DNA of 64,000 bases from Ilyomonas limi (GTDB lineage: Bacteria > Bacteroidota > Bacteroidia > Chitinophagales > Chitinophagaceae): the NCBI RefSeq assembly GCF_005233845.1, contig NZ_SZQL01000006.1:186001-250000 (forward strand), written 5' to 3'. Below are positions 1 through 7,889 of the stretch, one piece after another. The translations under genes and the position numbers were made by a program. The notes below the pieces were generated by a model. That model made no database searches. It saw nothing but the letters and a program-made list of their open reading frames with translations, and was not told the origin of the DNA. Each line of letters starts with the position of its first letter. Within the stretch, counting starts at the first letter, position 1.

Positions 1-2
1 AA

Positions 3-1355
3 AATCCTGTCAATGACAATAATGACTTTGCACTTGCCCGTTATACCGCTGATGGCAAGTTAGATGCCTCCTTTGGAAAGAATGGAAAAGTAACAACCGA
101 TTTTAATAGTTCTGAGGATCACGCAAATACAATGGCGTTGCAGGGAAACAAGATCCTGGTGGGTGGTTATTCTTTAGGTGGCAGTGCAGACTTCGCGCTT
201 GCGCGTTATACTACAGATGGTGTTTTGGATTCCTCCTTTGGAGAGAATGGAAAAGTAACAACTAATTTTGGCTTCTCTTCAGAAGATATTGCATATTCAA
301 TAGCGCTGCAGGGAGATAAGATTATATCGGCAGGATATACTGGTTATTATCCCATTTACGACTTTGCCCTTGCCCGCTACACGGCTGACGGTATTCTGGA
401 TTCTTCTTTTGGAGACAATGGAAAAGTAATAACAGCTTTTAATAGCTCAATTGATGATGAAAATTATGAGAGTGCAACTTCAATAGCCATTCAGGAAGAC
501 AAGATCATAGTGGCTGGATTTACTGGTGATAATCGTGGCAGTGCAGACTTCGCGCTTGCGCGTTATACTACAGATGGTGTTTTAGATTCCTCCTTTGGAG
601 AGAATGGAAAGGTAATAACTCCTTTAGGAGGCTCCGCTACTATACAAGATATTGCTGTGCACCAAAACAGATTGTATGCAGTAGGCAGTACATCCCAGCC
701 AGATGGAACCTATGGTATAATAGCCGCTTATGAACTGGAAGCACCAGTGCCCACTGTTAGCATTGCAAATGTAAAGGTGCTGGAGTCTAAAAAGCTAGCC
801 GTTGTGACTGTTCGTCTTTCTGCACCCGCTAGTAAGTTGGTATGGGTACACTTTACTACCCGCCATAAGACTGCTGTGCGCAACCAGGATTACATTGGTA
901 TCAGCGGTACTTTATTGTTTATTCCCCACCTGAATACAACTGCTAAGATATTCATCCCCATTATTGATGATAATGAACACGAAGACGATGAACGGTTTGA
1001 GATCGTTTTAACCAATGCACGAGATGCCGCCATAAAGGATAGTATAGGCATAGTCACCATTCTCGATAATGATAATGCACTTATAGCTAAGCAACAGAGT
1101 GCTTCCCTGCACATCAATGTTAATCCAAATCCTGCCACGAACACCTTTACTCTTCAATTACAGGGCAGTAATCTCAAACAGCCGGTTACGGTGCGGGTAT
1201 ATGATGTAAGTGGTAGGTTAGTAGAACAAAAAAATAATATTGCTATTGGACAAAGCCTGCGCTTTGGCGATCAATATAAAGCAGGTACCTACATTATAGA
1301 AGCCGTACAGGGTAGCCAAAGCGTGCAGATGAAGGTAATCAAGACTGGTAAGTAA
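3..1355 (+). CDS. Partial delta-60-repeat / Calx-beta / T9SS sorting-domain surface protein (5' end outside window)
   Basis: The reading frame is open from base 3 and already inside a repeat (DFALARYTADGKLDASFG), so the gene starts upstream of the window and the ATG at 132 is internal. Four delta-60 repeats (TIGR02608 type, ending in D-x-SFG-x-NGKV) are followed by one Calx-beta domain (from about base 750 to 1075, with acidic D-D-N-E-H-E-D-D and a final DNDN) and a type A T9SS C-terminal domain (NPNPATNTF, VRVYDVSGRLVE, GTYIIE). It should be exported by Sec, passed through the type IX system and fixed at or released from the cell surface. The ligand is unknown. It is a close paralogue of the next gene, 58 bp downstream. 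Confidence 0.9.
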   Translation, partial: NPVNDNNDFALARYTADGKLDASFGKNGKVTTDFNSSEDHANTMALQGNKILVGGYSLGGSADFALARYTTDGVLDSSFGENGKVTTNFGFSSEDIAYSIALQGDKIISAGYTGYYPIYDFALARYTADGILDSSFGDNGKVITAFNSSIDDENYESATSIAIQEDKIIVAGFTGDNRGSADFALARYTTDGVLDSSFGENGKVITPLGGSATIQDIAVHQNRLYAVGSTSQPDGTYGIIAAYELEAPVPTVSIANVKVLESKKLAVVTVRLSAPASKLVWVHFTTRHKTAVRNQDYIGISGTLLFIPHLNTTAKIFIPIIDDNEHEDDERFEIVLTNARDAAIKDSIGIVTILDNDNALIAKQQSASLHINVNPNPATNTFTLQLQGSNLKQPVTVRVYDVSGRLVEQKNNIAIGQSLRFGDQYKAGTYIIEAVQGSQSVQMKVIKTGK

Positions 1356-1413
1356 AACCATGCTAAAATAACTATCAATAGTCCCCTATCATAAACAATT
1401 AAATCCTCTTCTT

Positions 1414-4400
1414 ATGAACAAGTTCTATTTACTGCTGCTTTACTGTGTGGTTCTATTCAAAGCAAGTAGTCAGCCAGGCAGCCTTGACTCTACTTTTGGC
1501 TACAATGGTATACAAGCAACTGGTTTTTTAAGCAATGTCAACCTTTTAAATGAGTATGGGCGCAAGGTGCTGACCAGTGCTAACGGAGATATCTTTGTTA
1601 TTGTACAGGCATCTGATAATAATAGTGTCGCAAGAATTACTAAATACTTACCGGATGGAAAGCCGGACTCCTCCTATGGTAATGCAGGCTACTCCAATGC
1701 TGTGAACTTCAGTGTTAGCAGTGCTGCTCTGCAGGGTGACAAGATTATAGTGTGTGGAAGTGGACTTGCCCGCTATACTAGTAATGGTGTTTTAGACTCT
1801 TCCTTTGGGAAGAATGGAATTGTCACAAGCGTTAATGGAAGTTCAATAGCTTTACAGGGAGACAAGCTCCTGGTGGGTGGAAGTATGCTTAACGCTGTTA
1901 ATAGCACTGCCGACTTTGTACTCTATCGTTGTACTGCAGATGGTATTTTGGACACTTCCTTTGGGGAGAATGGAAAAGTAACAACTGATTTTAACGGCTT
2001 AAATGATTATGCAAGTTCAATAGTGCTTCAGGAAGACAAGATCGTATTGAGTGGATCTACTGGTAATTATGGTAATAGAGATATTGCTCTTGCCCGCTAT
2101 ACGGCAGATGGTACCCTGGATGATTCCTTTGGGGAGAATGGAAGAGTAACAACTGATTTTAACGATTCTTCGGATGATGTTGCCAATTCAATAGCACTCC
2201 AGGGCGGTAAGATCATAGTGGCAGGAAGTACTAGTGATTTAGTAGGCTATCTCAATGACTTTGCGCTTGTCCGCTACACGGCGGAGGGTGTATTAGATAC
2301 TTCTTTCGGAGAGAGTGGAAAAGTAATCACTGATTTTAATAGTGATTATGATGTTGCCAATTCAATAGTGCTGCAGGGAGATAAGATTTTGGTGTGTGGA
2401 ACCGCTTATAATAACGATACATACACCGACTTTGCGCTTGCCCGCTTTACGGCGGATGGTGTTTTGGACTCTTCCTTTGGGGTGAATGGAAGGGTAATTA
2501 CTGATTTTGGATTTGATGAAGATAATGCATATTCAATGGCTCTTCAGGGAGACAAGATCATAGTAGCTGGATCTACTTATACCCACCCTGGTAATAACTA
2601 TAATACCGACTTTGTTCTTATCCGCTATACTGCTGATGGTGCCGTAGATGCCTCCTTTGGATTAAATGGGCTGGTTATAGGTTATTTTCCTTCAAGCCAA
2701 ACCTTTTTCACAAGCACCATTCTTCAGGGCGATAAGATTATTGCAGCCGGGTATGCATTCAACGATAACAATTTCTTTGACTTTCTCCTTGCCCGCTTTA
2801 CGGCTGATGGTGTACTGGACCCTTCCTTTGGAGTGAATGGGATGGCAACAATTAATTTTAATGGCTCCTCCTATGATCAGGCAAATGCAATAGCACTCCA
2901 GGGAAACAAAATTATAGTGGCTGGATTTACTGGTAATTCTCCCAATTTCGACTTTGCACTTGCCCGCTTTACAGCCGATGGCAGGTTAGATTCATCCTTT
3001 GGAGAGCAGGGAAAGGTAATCACAGATTTTAATAACTCCGATGATAAGGTATCTTCAATAGTGCTGCAGGGCAACAAGATCATAGTGGTTGGATCTACTG
3101 GTAATTTTGGCAGTAGAGACTTTGCACTTGCCCGCTATACTAGTAATGGTGTTTTAGACTCTTCCTTTGGGAAGAATGGAAAAGCAACAACAGATATTAA
3201 TGGATCCTCGTATGATCAGGCAGATGCAATAGTTCTCCAAGGCGACAAGATCATAGTAGCTGGATCTACTTATACGTTTGCCCATTTCGCTTATGAAGTT
3301 ACATTAGCTCGCTATACTACTGATGGGGTTCTGGACGCTTCTTTTGGAGTGAATGGGATAGTAGTGACCAATCTAAACAAGTCCACAGATGATCAGACAA
3401 CTTCTATGGTCCTTCAGAGAGGCAAAATTATAGTGACTGGATCTACTAATGTTGACTTTGCCCTTGCCCGCTACACGGCTGACGGTATTCTGGATTCTTC
3501 TTTTGGAGACAATGGAAAAGCAACAACTTTTTTTAATAATGATTATGATGTTGCCAGTTCAATAGCGCTGCAGGGAGACAAAATTATAGTAGGAGGTTAT
3601 ACTCATGTTTATGAGATAACCTCTGAGTTTGCGCTGGCTCGCTTTACTGTTGACGGCGTGGTAGATTCCACTTTTGGAAATAATGGAAAAGTGATAACTG
3701 ATTTAGGAGAATACGACTTCGCTTCTATACAAGACATTGCGGTACACCAAAACAGATTGTATGGCATAGGAAGTCTCACTCACCGCAGTACACGTGAAAG
3801 CTTTGGAATAGCAGCAGCTTATCAACTGGAATATCCGGAACCCGCCATCAGCATTGCAGATGTAATAGTATCGGAATCTAAAAAGCTGGCTATTGCTACT
3901 GCTCGGCTTTTTGCTCCTGCTAACCAGATTGTACGTGTACATTTTACTACAATGGATAAAACGGCGGTGCATCCTCAGGATTACATTAGCGTTAGTGGTC
4001 CCTTGTTCTTTATTCCTGGTGTTAACTCAACGGCTAAGATTATCATTCCCATTCCTGATGACAATGTAAGTGAAGATGCAGAGCAGTTTGAAATACATCT
4101 TACTAATGCACATAATGCCCGTATTCAGGATAGTATTGGTGTAGTCACTATCATGGACAATGATGATGCATGGATAACAAAACAGAATACTTCCCTTCGC
4201 ATCCAAGTTCATCCCAATCCTGCTGCAGATGTCTTCACTGTCAGGCTACAGAGCAGTAATCTCAAACAATCTGTAAGTGTACGGGTGTATGAGGTGAGTG
4301 GTAGATTAGTAGAAGAAAGAAACAACATCAGCATAGGAGAAAGCCTCCGCCTGGGTGATCAGTATGCAGCAGGCACTTACATTATCGAAGCAGAGCAAGG

Positions 4401-4443
4401 TATCCAAAAAGTACAAACCAAAGTAATTAGAACTGGTAAGTAA
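1414..4443 (+). CDS. Delta-60-repeat / Calx-beta / T9SS sorting-domain surface protein
   Basis: A 1009-residue protein with an N-terminal signal peptide (hydrophobic run after MNKFY, cleavage near SSQPG). It carries about 14 delta-60 repeats, each marked by ARYTADG-x-LD-x-SFG-x-NG and by a strand like ALQGDKIIVAGST, likely forming a beta-propeller or solenoid. A Calx-beta domain (about residues 810-915, calcium-binding type, ending DNDDA) and a T9SS C-terminal sorting domain (HPNPAADVF, VRVYEVSGRLVEE, GTYIIEAEQG) follow. It should be a secreted or surface-attached adhesin-like protein. It lies in tandem with a paralogue, and stretches of DNA are identical between the two genes (see findings). 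No enzymatic motif is seen. Confidence 0.92.
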   Translation: MNKFYLLLLYCVVLFKASSQPGSLDSTFGYNGIQATGFLSNVNLLNEYGRKVLTSANGDIFVIVQASDNNSVARITKYLPDGKPDSSYGNAGYSNAVNFSVSSAALQGDKIIVCGSGLARYTSNGVLDSSFGKNGIVTSVNGSSIALQGDKLLVGGSMLNAVNSTADFVLYRCTADGILDTSFGENGKVTTDFNGLNDYASSIVLQEDKIVLSGSTGNYGNRDIALARYTADGTLDDSFGENGRVTTDFNDSSDDVANSIALQGGKIIVAGSTSDLVGYLNDFALVRYTAEGVLDTSFGESGKVITDFNSDYDVANSIVLQGDKILVCGTAYNNDTYTDFALARFTADGVLDSSFGVNGRVITDFGFDEDNAYSMALQGDKIIVAGSTYTHPGNNYNTDFVLIRYTADGAVDASFGLNGLVIGYFPSSQTFFTSTILQGDKIIAAGYAFNDNNFFDFLLARFTADGVLDPSFGVNGMATINFNGSSYDQANAIALQGNKIIVAGFTGNSPNFDFALARFTADGRLDSSFGEQGKVITDFNNSDDKVSSIVLQGNKIIVVGSTGNFGSRDFALARYTSNGVLDSSFGKNGKATTDINGSSYDQADAIVLQGDKIIVAGSTYTFAHFAYEVTLARYTTDGVLDASFGVNGIVVTNLNKSTDDQTTSMVLQRGKIIVTGSTNVDFALARYTADGILDSSFGDNGKATTFFNNDYDVASSIALQGDKIIVGGYTHVYEITSEFALARFTVDGVVDSTFGNNGKVITDLGEYDFASIQDIAVHQNRLYGIGSLTHRSTRESFGIAAAYQLEYPEPAISIADVIVSESKKLAIATARLFAPANQIVRVHFTTMDKTAVHPQDYISVSGPLFFIPGVNSTAKIIIPIPDDNVSEDAEQFEIHLTNAHNARIQDSIGVVTIMDNDDAWITKQNTSLRIQVHPNPAADVFTVRLQSSNLKQSVSVRVYEVSGRLVEERNNISIGESLRLGDQYAAGTYIIEAEQGIQKVQTKVIRTGK

Positions 4444-4915
4444 AGCTGCGATAAAATGGTAATATTAGCTAAGATAATAGCAGCAGACCTGACAATAAAA
4501 TAGCCTGATAAAATCTAATACTGTTTTTAGTATATTTTTCCCTGTAACCTCCTATTACATATCAGTGGAGGAGGTTACAGGCAGAGTATGCGTTGCTACT
4601 TTTTATTATAAAATGAGTATGCTTGTTTATTGCATTGCACAACGAAAAGGGGTAAAATTATACGCAACTTTTTGGGTAGTATTATTTTCAGCGTTTCCAA
4701 ATATCCTTGTGCTTTCAATTGCATGATAAACCACATGGACACGATTGAAATGCAGGTATTCACATAGCAATTCTATATGTTTATTTTTATGTTTCCTTAT
4801 AGGAAAAAAAACCATACTGCCATTAAGAACACTATCCCAATCTATTCTTTACCATTTGTAAAAACTGTCATTTATCTTTAAGTAAATAACGTAATTCTGT
4901 CTAAAAATTCAATCA
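4444..4915. other. 472-bp intergenic region with one 12-bp inverted repeat
   Basis: No convincing gene. It holds a perfect 12-bp inverted repeat CCTGTAACCTCC / GGAGGTTACAGG at 4541-4552 and 4570-4581 with a 17-base loop and no T tract on either side, so it is not a standard terminator. A possible -7 element TATCTTTA lies at 4873-4880, about 35 bases before the next start codon. A 62-codon frame on the minus strand (4627-4815) shows no family features. Confidence 0.5.
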
Positions 4916-5248
4916 ATGGTTAATGAACAGTTGATCACTACTTCCAACTTATTAGAAGGATATAAAATTGTGCAGCATTTGGGTATGGTGCGCGGCATTA
5001 CGGTGCGTAGCCGCAGTATGTTGGGCAATATTGCCGGCGGTTTTTTATCCTTATTTGGCGGTCGCAACTCCATTTATGTACAGCTTTGCGAGAAAACGCG
5101 TGAAGAAGCATACCGATTATTAATAGAACATGCCAATGAGCGCGGCGCCAATGCTATCATTAATATGCGTTATGATGCTAACGAAGTCATCAGCGGTATT
5201 ACCGAGGTATTGGCCTACGGTACTGCTGTGGTCGTGGAGAAAATATAG
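4916..5248 (+). CDS. YbjQ/UPF0145 family protein (putative heavy-metal-binding domain)
   Basis: A 110-residue cytoplasmic protein, the usual length of the YbjQ/UPF0145 family (PF01906). The family marks are all present: the opening TTSNLLEGYKI, the strand GMVRGITVRSRS, a long helix with REEAYRLLIEHANERGANAIINMRYD, and the closing strand TEVLAYGTAVVV. Family members form pentamers with a possible metal or small-ligand site; the biochemical role is not established. The downstream secreted-protein gene is 45 bp away on the same strand and may be co-transcribed. Confidence 0.85.
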   Translation: MVNEQLITTSNLLEGYKIVQHLGMVRGITVRSRSMLGNIAGGFLSLFGGRNSIYVQLCEKTREEAYRLLIEHANERGANAIINMRYDANEVISGITEVLAYGTAVVVEKI

Positions 5249-5293
5249 ATAAAATTATTTTAATATCTTATTTTTACAGCGTAAAACGTATAA

Positions 5294-5917
5294 ATGAGAA
5301 AATATTTGTCCCTTACCCTTTTAATGGTGGGTTGTTCGTTGTTTGCTAAAGCACAAACTACAGGCAAAGACAGCTTGTTGAGTGTAATAGCAAAGGAAGT
5401 ATGTACAGCACTTGAAAAGAAAACCATAGTTGCAAAAAGTACCGAAGAATTGCAGATGGAGCTGGGATTGATGATTATGTCCTCTATTACTTCACATACA
5501 GGTGCATTGAAGAAATATTATGGAGAAGAAAATATATCAAATGGCAACTTTGATAAAGTTGCAGAAGACATTGGTATAAAGCTAATGGTGGAATGTCCTG
5601 CTTTTATGAAGGTAATGCTGGCAAACCCCTCGTTACTGGCGAACACGGCAGACGAAAAGCAACCTGTTGAACAAACAATCAGCGGCACATTGCTTAAAAT
5701 AGTACCGGGTGATTTTACTTATTTTCAGGTAAAAGACTCAAACGGCAGAATGATAAAAATCTGGTGGATGGAAGCATTTGAAGGTGCTGAAAAACTTACA
5801 GATCAACTGCTGAATAAACCGGTAATGGTCGCCTATATCGTAAAGCAGACTTACAATGCACAAATGCAGGATTACGTTGGGACGAAGATTGCAACAAAAC
5901 TGCAGTTGGTTCAATAG
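5294..5917 (+). CDS. Secreted hypothetical protein
   Basis: A 207-residue protein with a clear signal peptide (MRKYLSLTLLMVGCSLFAKAQ, cleavage after KAQ). The mature part has an alpha-helical N-terminal half and a C-terminal half with alternating strands (about residues 130-207, containing GDFTYFQVKDSNGRMIKIWWM) that resembles a small beta-barrel or OB-like fold. I do not recognise a named family. It ends 5 bp before the convergent exonuclease gene, so there is no room for a private terminator. Confidence 0.7.
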   Translation: MRKYLSLTLLMVGCSLFAKAQTTGKDSLLSVIAKEVCTALEKKTIVAKSTEELQMELGLMIMSSITSHTGALKKYYGEENISNGNFDKVAEDIGIKLMVECPAFMKVMLANPSLLANTADEKQPVEQTISGTLLKIVPGDFTYFQVKDSNGRMIKIWWMEAFEGAEKLTDQLLNKPVMVAYIVKQTYNAQMQDYVGTKIATKLQLVQ

Positions 5918-5922
5918 TACTG

Positions 5923-7248
5923 TTACAGCAATGGCTTGTGTACTTTATTCGGATGCTTATATACGAAACTACTGATCATCGAGCGAATAACTTCGTTTTC
6001 AGGATAAGGCGTCAGCAGTTCTTTCAGTTGTTCTAAGGTCAAGTCATCGGCATTATTATAAATCAATCCCATACCATAAAAGTGGCCCTTTTCTACCAGT
6101 ACGCAATTGGTGGCATCGCGGTGTTCTTCTTTTATCAAAAAAGTTTCTTTTTGCTCCTGCAGCCAGTCAATAGCCTGTTGCACTTTTAGGTTATATGCGG
6201 CAGGTTCTTCGGCGGGTGACGGTGCAGTAGTGTCCAAACAGCAAAGCCCGGCATCCAGGTTGAAATCTTTCACCAGCTTCCACAAAATGCGATAGCCTTC
6301 TGCCTTAAGGCTAAAACACACCAGCGGATGTAAGTGCTTTCTCTTCTTTTCTATTGTTAAGCGCAGGTAGCCACGCATATCGGTGTATTCATAAATGCCG
6401 TATTGCCATTCAAACTTTTTTTGGCTATGGTTAAATTGTGGCCAAAGCCGTTTTATCTCAATGCTTTCCAGCAAATAAGCAGCAAACTCAGTAGGCGTTT
6501 CTTTGTAAGTAACAGCATGAATGTGTTTCAAAAAATTCTGCCGCTTGCTGCCTGTATCAAAACCGGTAAAATGGCTGACTACGCGCTGCTTGATGTTTTT
6601 GGCTTTACCTACATAAATCACTTTACCTTTTTCATCATGAAAATAATACACGCCGGGCTGATAGGGCAGCCACTGCACGTGTTCTTTGGGCAGATTGGGT
6701 GGTAGTATTTGCTCACGGCTTTCTTTTTTCAAATATTCTTTTACCAGTTTTTCGCCACCGGCATTCAGTATCATACTAAACAGCGTAGCTGTTGCTTCAG
6801 CATCACCGCCGGCACGGTGGCGGCCGCCATTCATAATGTTTAACTGTTCGCACAGTGCATCCAAACCATACTTGCGCAAGCCGGGAAAAGCCGTGCGGCT
6901 CAAGCGCACAGTACACAGTTTACGTGCATGGTAATCGTAACCAACCTGTTGAAAATGGTGCCGGATGAAAGAGTAATCGAAGTTGACATTATGCGCTATA
7001 AAAATGCGTCCTTTCAGTAAATTATAAATCTTGTCTGCTACCTCACTGAAAGGCGGCGCATTGGCAACCATGTAGTCTTGTATGCCGGTAAGCGCGGCTA
7101 CAAAACGGGGGATTTTATAGCCTGGATTAATCAGCGTTTCAAACTTTCCTTCAATTTCCTTTCCATTGTGCAGCACAATAGCAATTTCGGTGATGCCATT
7201 ACTATCTGCATGGCTGCCAGTGGTTTCAATATCAACAATCGCGTACAT
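5923..7248 (-). CDS. DEDDh exonuclease (DnaQ-like) fused to GIY-YIG (UvrC-N/Cho-like) nuclease domain
   Basis: A 441-residue cytoplasmic fusion. Residues 1-165 are a DnaQ/epsilon-type 3'-5' exonuclease: Asp6 and Glu8 in VDIETTG, Asp91 in AHNVNFD, and His144/Asp149 in HRAGGDAEAT form the DEDDh set. Residues 195-280 are a GIY-YIG nuclease of the UvrC N-terminal or Cho type (PGVYYF at 198-203, IYVGKAKNIKQR at 211-222). The C-terminal 150 residues have no family I recognise. This fusion is known in Bacteroidota and other phyla and is usually linked to repair or processing of DNA ends; that role is inferred. It is convergent with the upstream secreted-protein gene. Confidence 0.88.
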   Translation of the reverse strand: MYAIVDIETTGSHADSNGITEIAIVLHNGKEIEGKFETLINPGYKIPRFVAALTGIQDYMVANAPPFSEVADKIYNLLKGRIFIAHNVNFDYSFIRHHFQQVGYDYHARKLCTVRLSRTAFPGLRKYGLDALCEQLNIMNGGRHRAGGDAEATATLFSMILNAGGEKLVKEYLKKESREQILPPNLPKEHVQWLPYQPGVYYFHDEKGKVIYVGKAKNIKQRVVSHFTGFDTGSKRQNFLKHIHAVTYKETPTEFAAYLLESIEIKRLWPQFNHSQKKFEWQYGIYEYTDMRGYLRLTIEKKRKHLHPLVCFSLKAEGYRILWKLVKDFNLDAGLCCLDTTAPSPAEEPAAYNLKVQQAIDWLQEQKETFLIKEEHRDATNCVLVEKGHFYGMGLIYNNADDLTLEQLKELLTPYPENEVIRSMISSFVYKHPNKVHKPLL

Positions 7249-7479
7249 ATATCCTTATCTTGCCTTTTTATAAATACAGCTAAGCACGGCTATCCGGGAG
7301 GATTTTTTACATTATCTGCCGGGAGTAAAGCAGATCTATTTTGTGCTTAAATGGCTTCTATAAGTATTTTGAGTTTTTGAAGTAACAATTTTTTGTGAAA
7401 AACGTTTGTAAAGTTAATGCTCAGGCAGCGAAAACAAAAATGTATGTTATCTTTAAATAAGCATTTCAAAACCATCCCC

Positions 7480-7695
7480 ATGAAAACCATCCGCCCATTA
7501 ACAGTTGCTTTAGGCATGATTGCCTGCATTCACTCGCACGGCGATTACAAGCTGCTGCTTAAAGATAGCACATCTGCGGCAACTTGTTTAATAAAAAATA
7601 CTCCTGTCGTCAACTATAAAAAGCCAGTGGTAAAAACTGCTCCGGATATGCCTTTCTTTAAAGACGTGCTCGACACCAAAAGATTGTTTTGGTAA
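7480..7695 (+). CDS. Small hypothetical protein, possibly exported
   Basis: A 71-codon frame if the ATG at 7480 is used; longer frames begin at 7417 and 7444. The N-terminus (MKTIRPLTVALGMIACIHSHG) looks like a weak signal sequence, followed by a Lys/Pro-containing polar region. No family is recognised. A strong hairpin terminator sits 26 bp after the stop codon, which supports a real transcription unit here. The frame itself is only moderately supported. Confidence 0.45.
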   Translation: MKTIRPLTVALGMIACIHSHGDYKLLLKDSTSAATCLIKNTPVVNYKKPVVKTAPDMPFFKDVLDTKRLFW

Positions 7696-7720
7696 ACGTT
7701 ATTTAAAATAAAAATAATTT

Positions 7721-7748
7721 AAAGGCCTTCCGGTATGGAAGGCTTTTT
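7721..7748 (+). terminator. Rho-independent terminator after the small ORF
   Basis: Perfect 7-bp stem GCCTTCC / GGAAGGC (7725-7731 and 7737-7743), 5-base loop GGTAT, then TTTTT. Three A residues before the stem extend the pairing. Confidence 0.85.
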
Positions 7749-7889
7749 CATTTTGTACCTGCAATTGAAAAAACAGATTGCTATTTTTGCGCGCTTTTAA
7801 TTTGAAAGTAAATCCTTTGCACTCAACAGCAGCACCCATTTTGCAAACCTGCATTAGCCTGCACGCTGATGCTTAACAAAGATAAGTTT

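Noticed and set aside
1400-3700. Regular repeats at about 150-190 bp that could be mistaken for a CRISPR or satellite array
   Set aside because: They are in-frame protein repeats (delta-60) of one long gene, not short repeats with spacers.
7417-7479. Longer start for the small ORF before valS
   Set aside because: The added 21 residues are basic and would hide the apparent signal-like N-terminus; the ATG at 7480 is preferred, though not proven.
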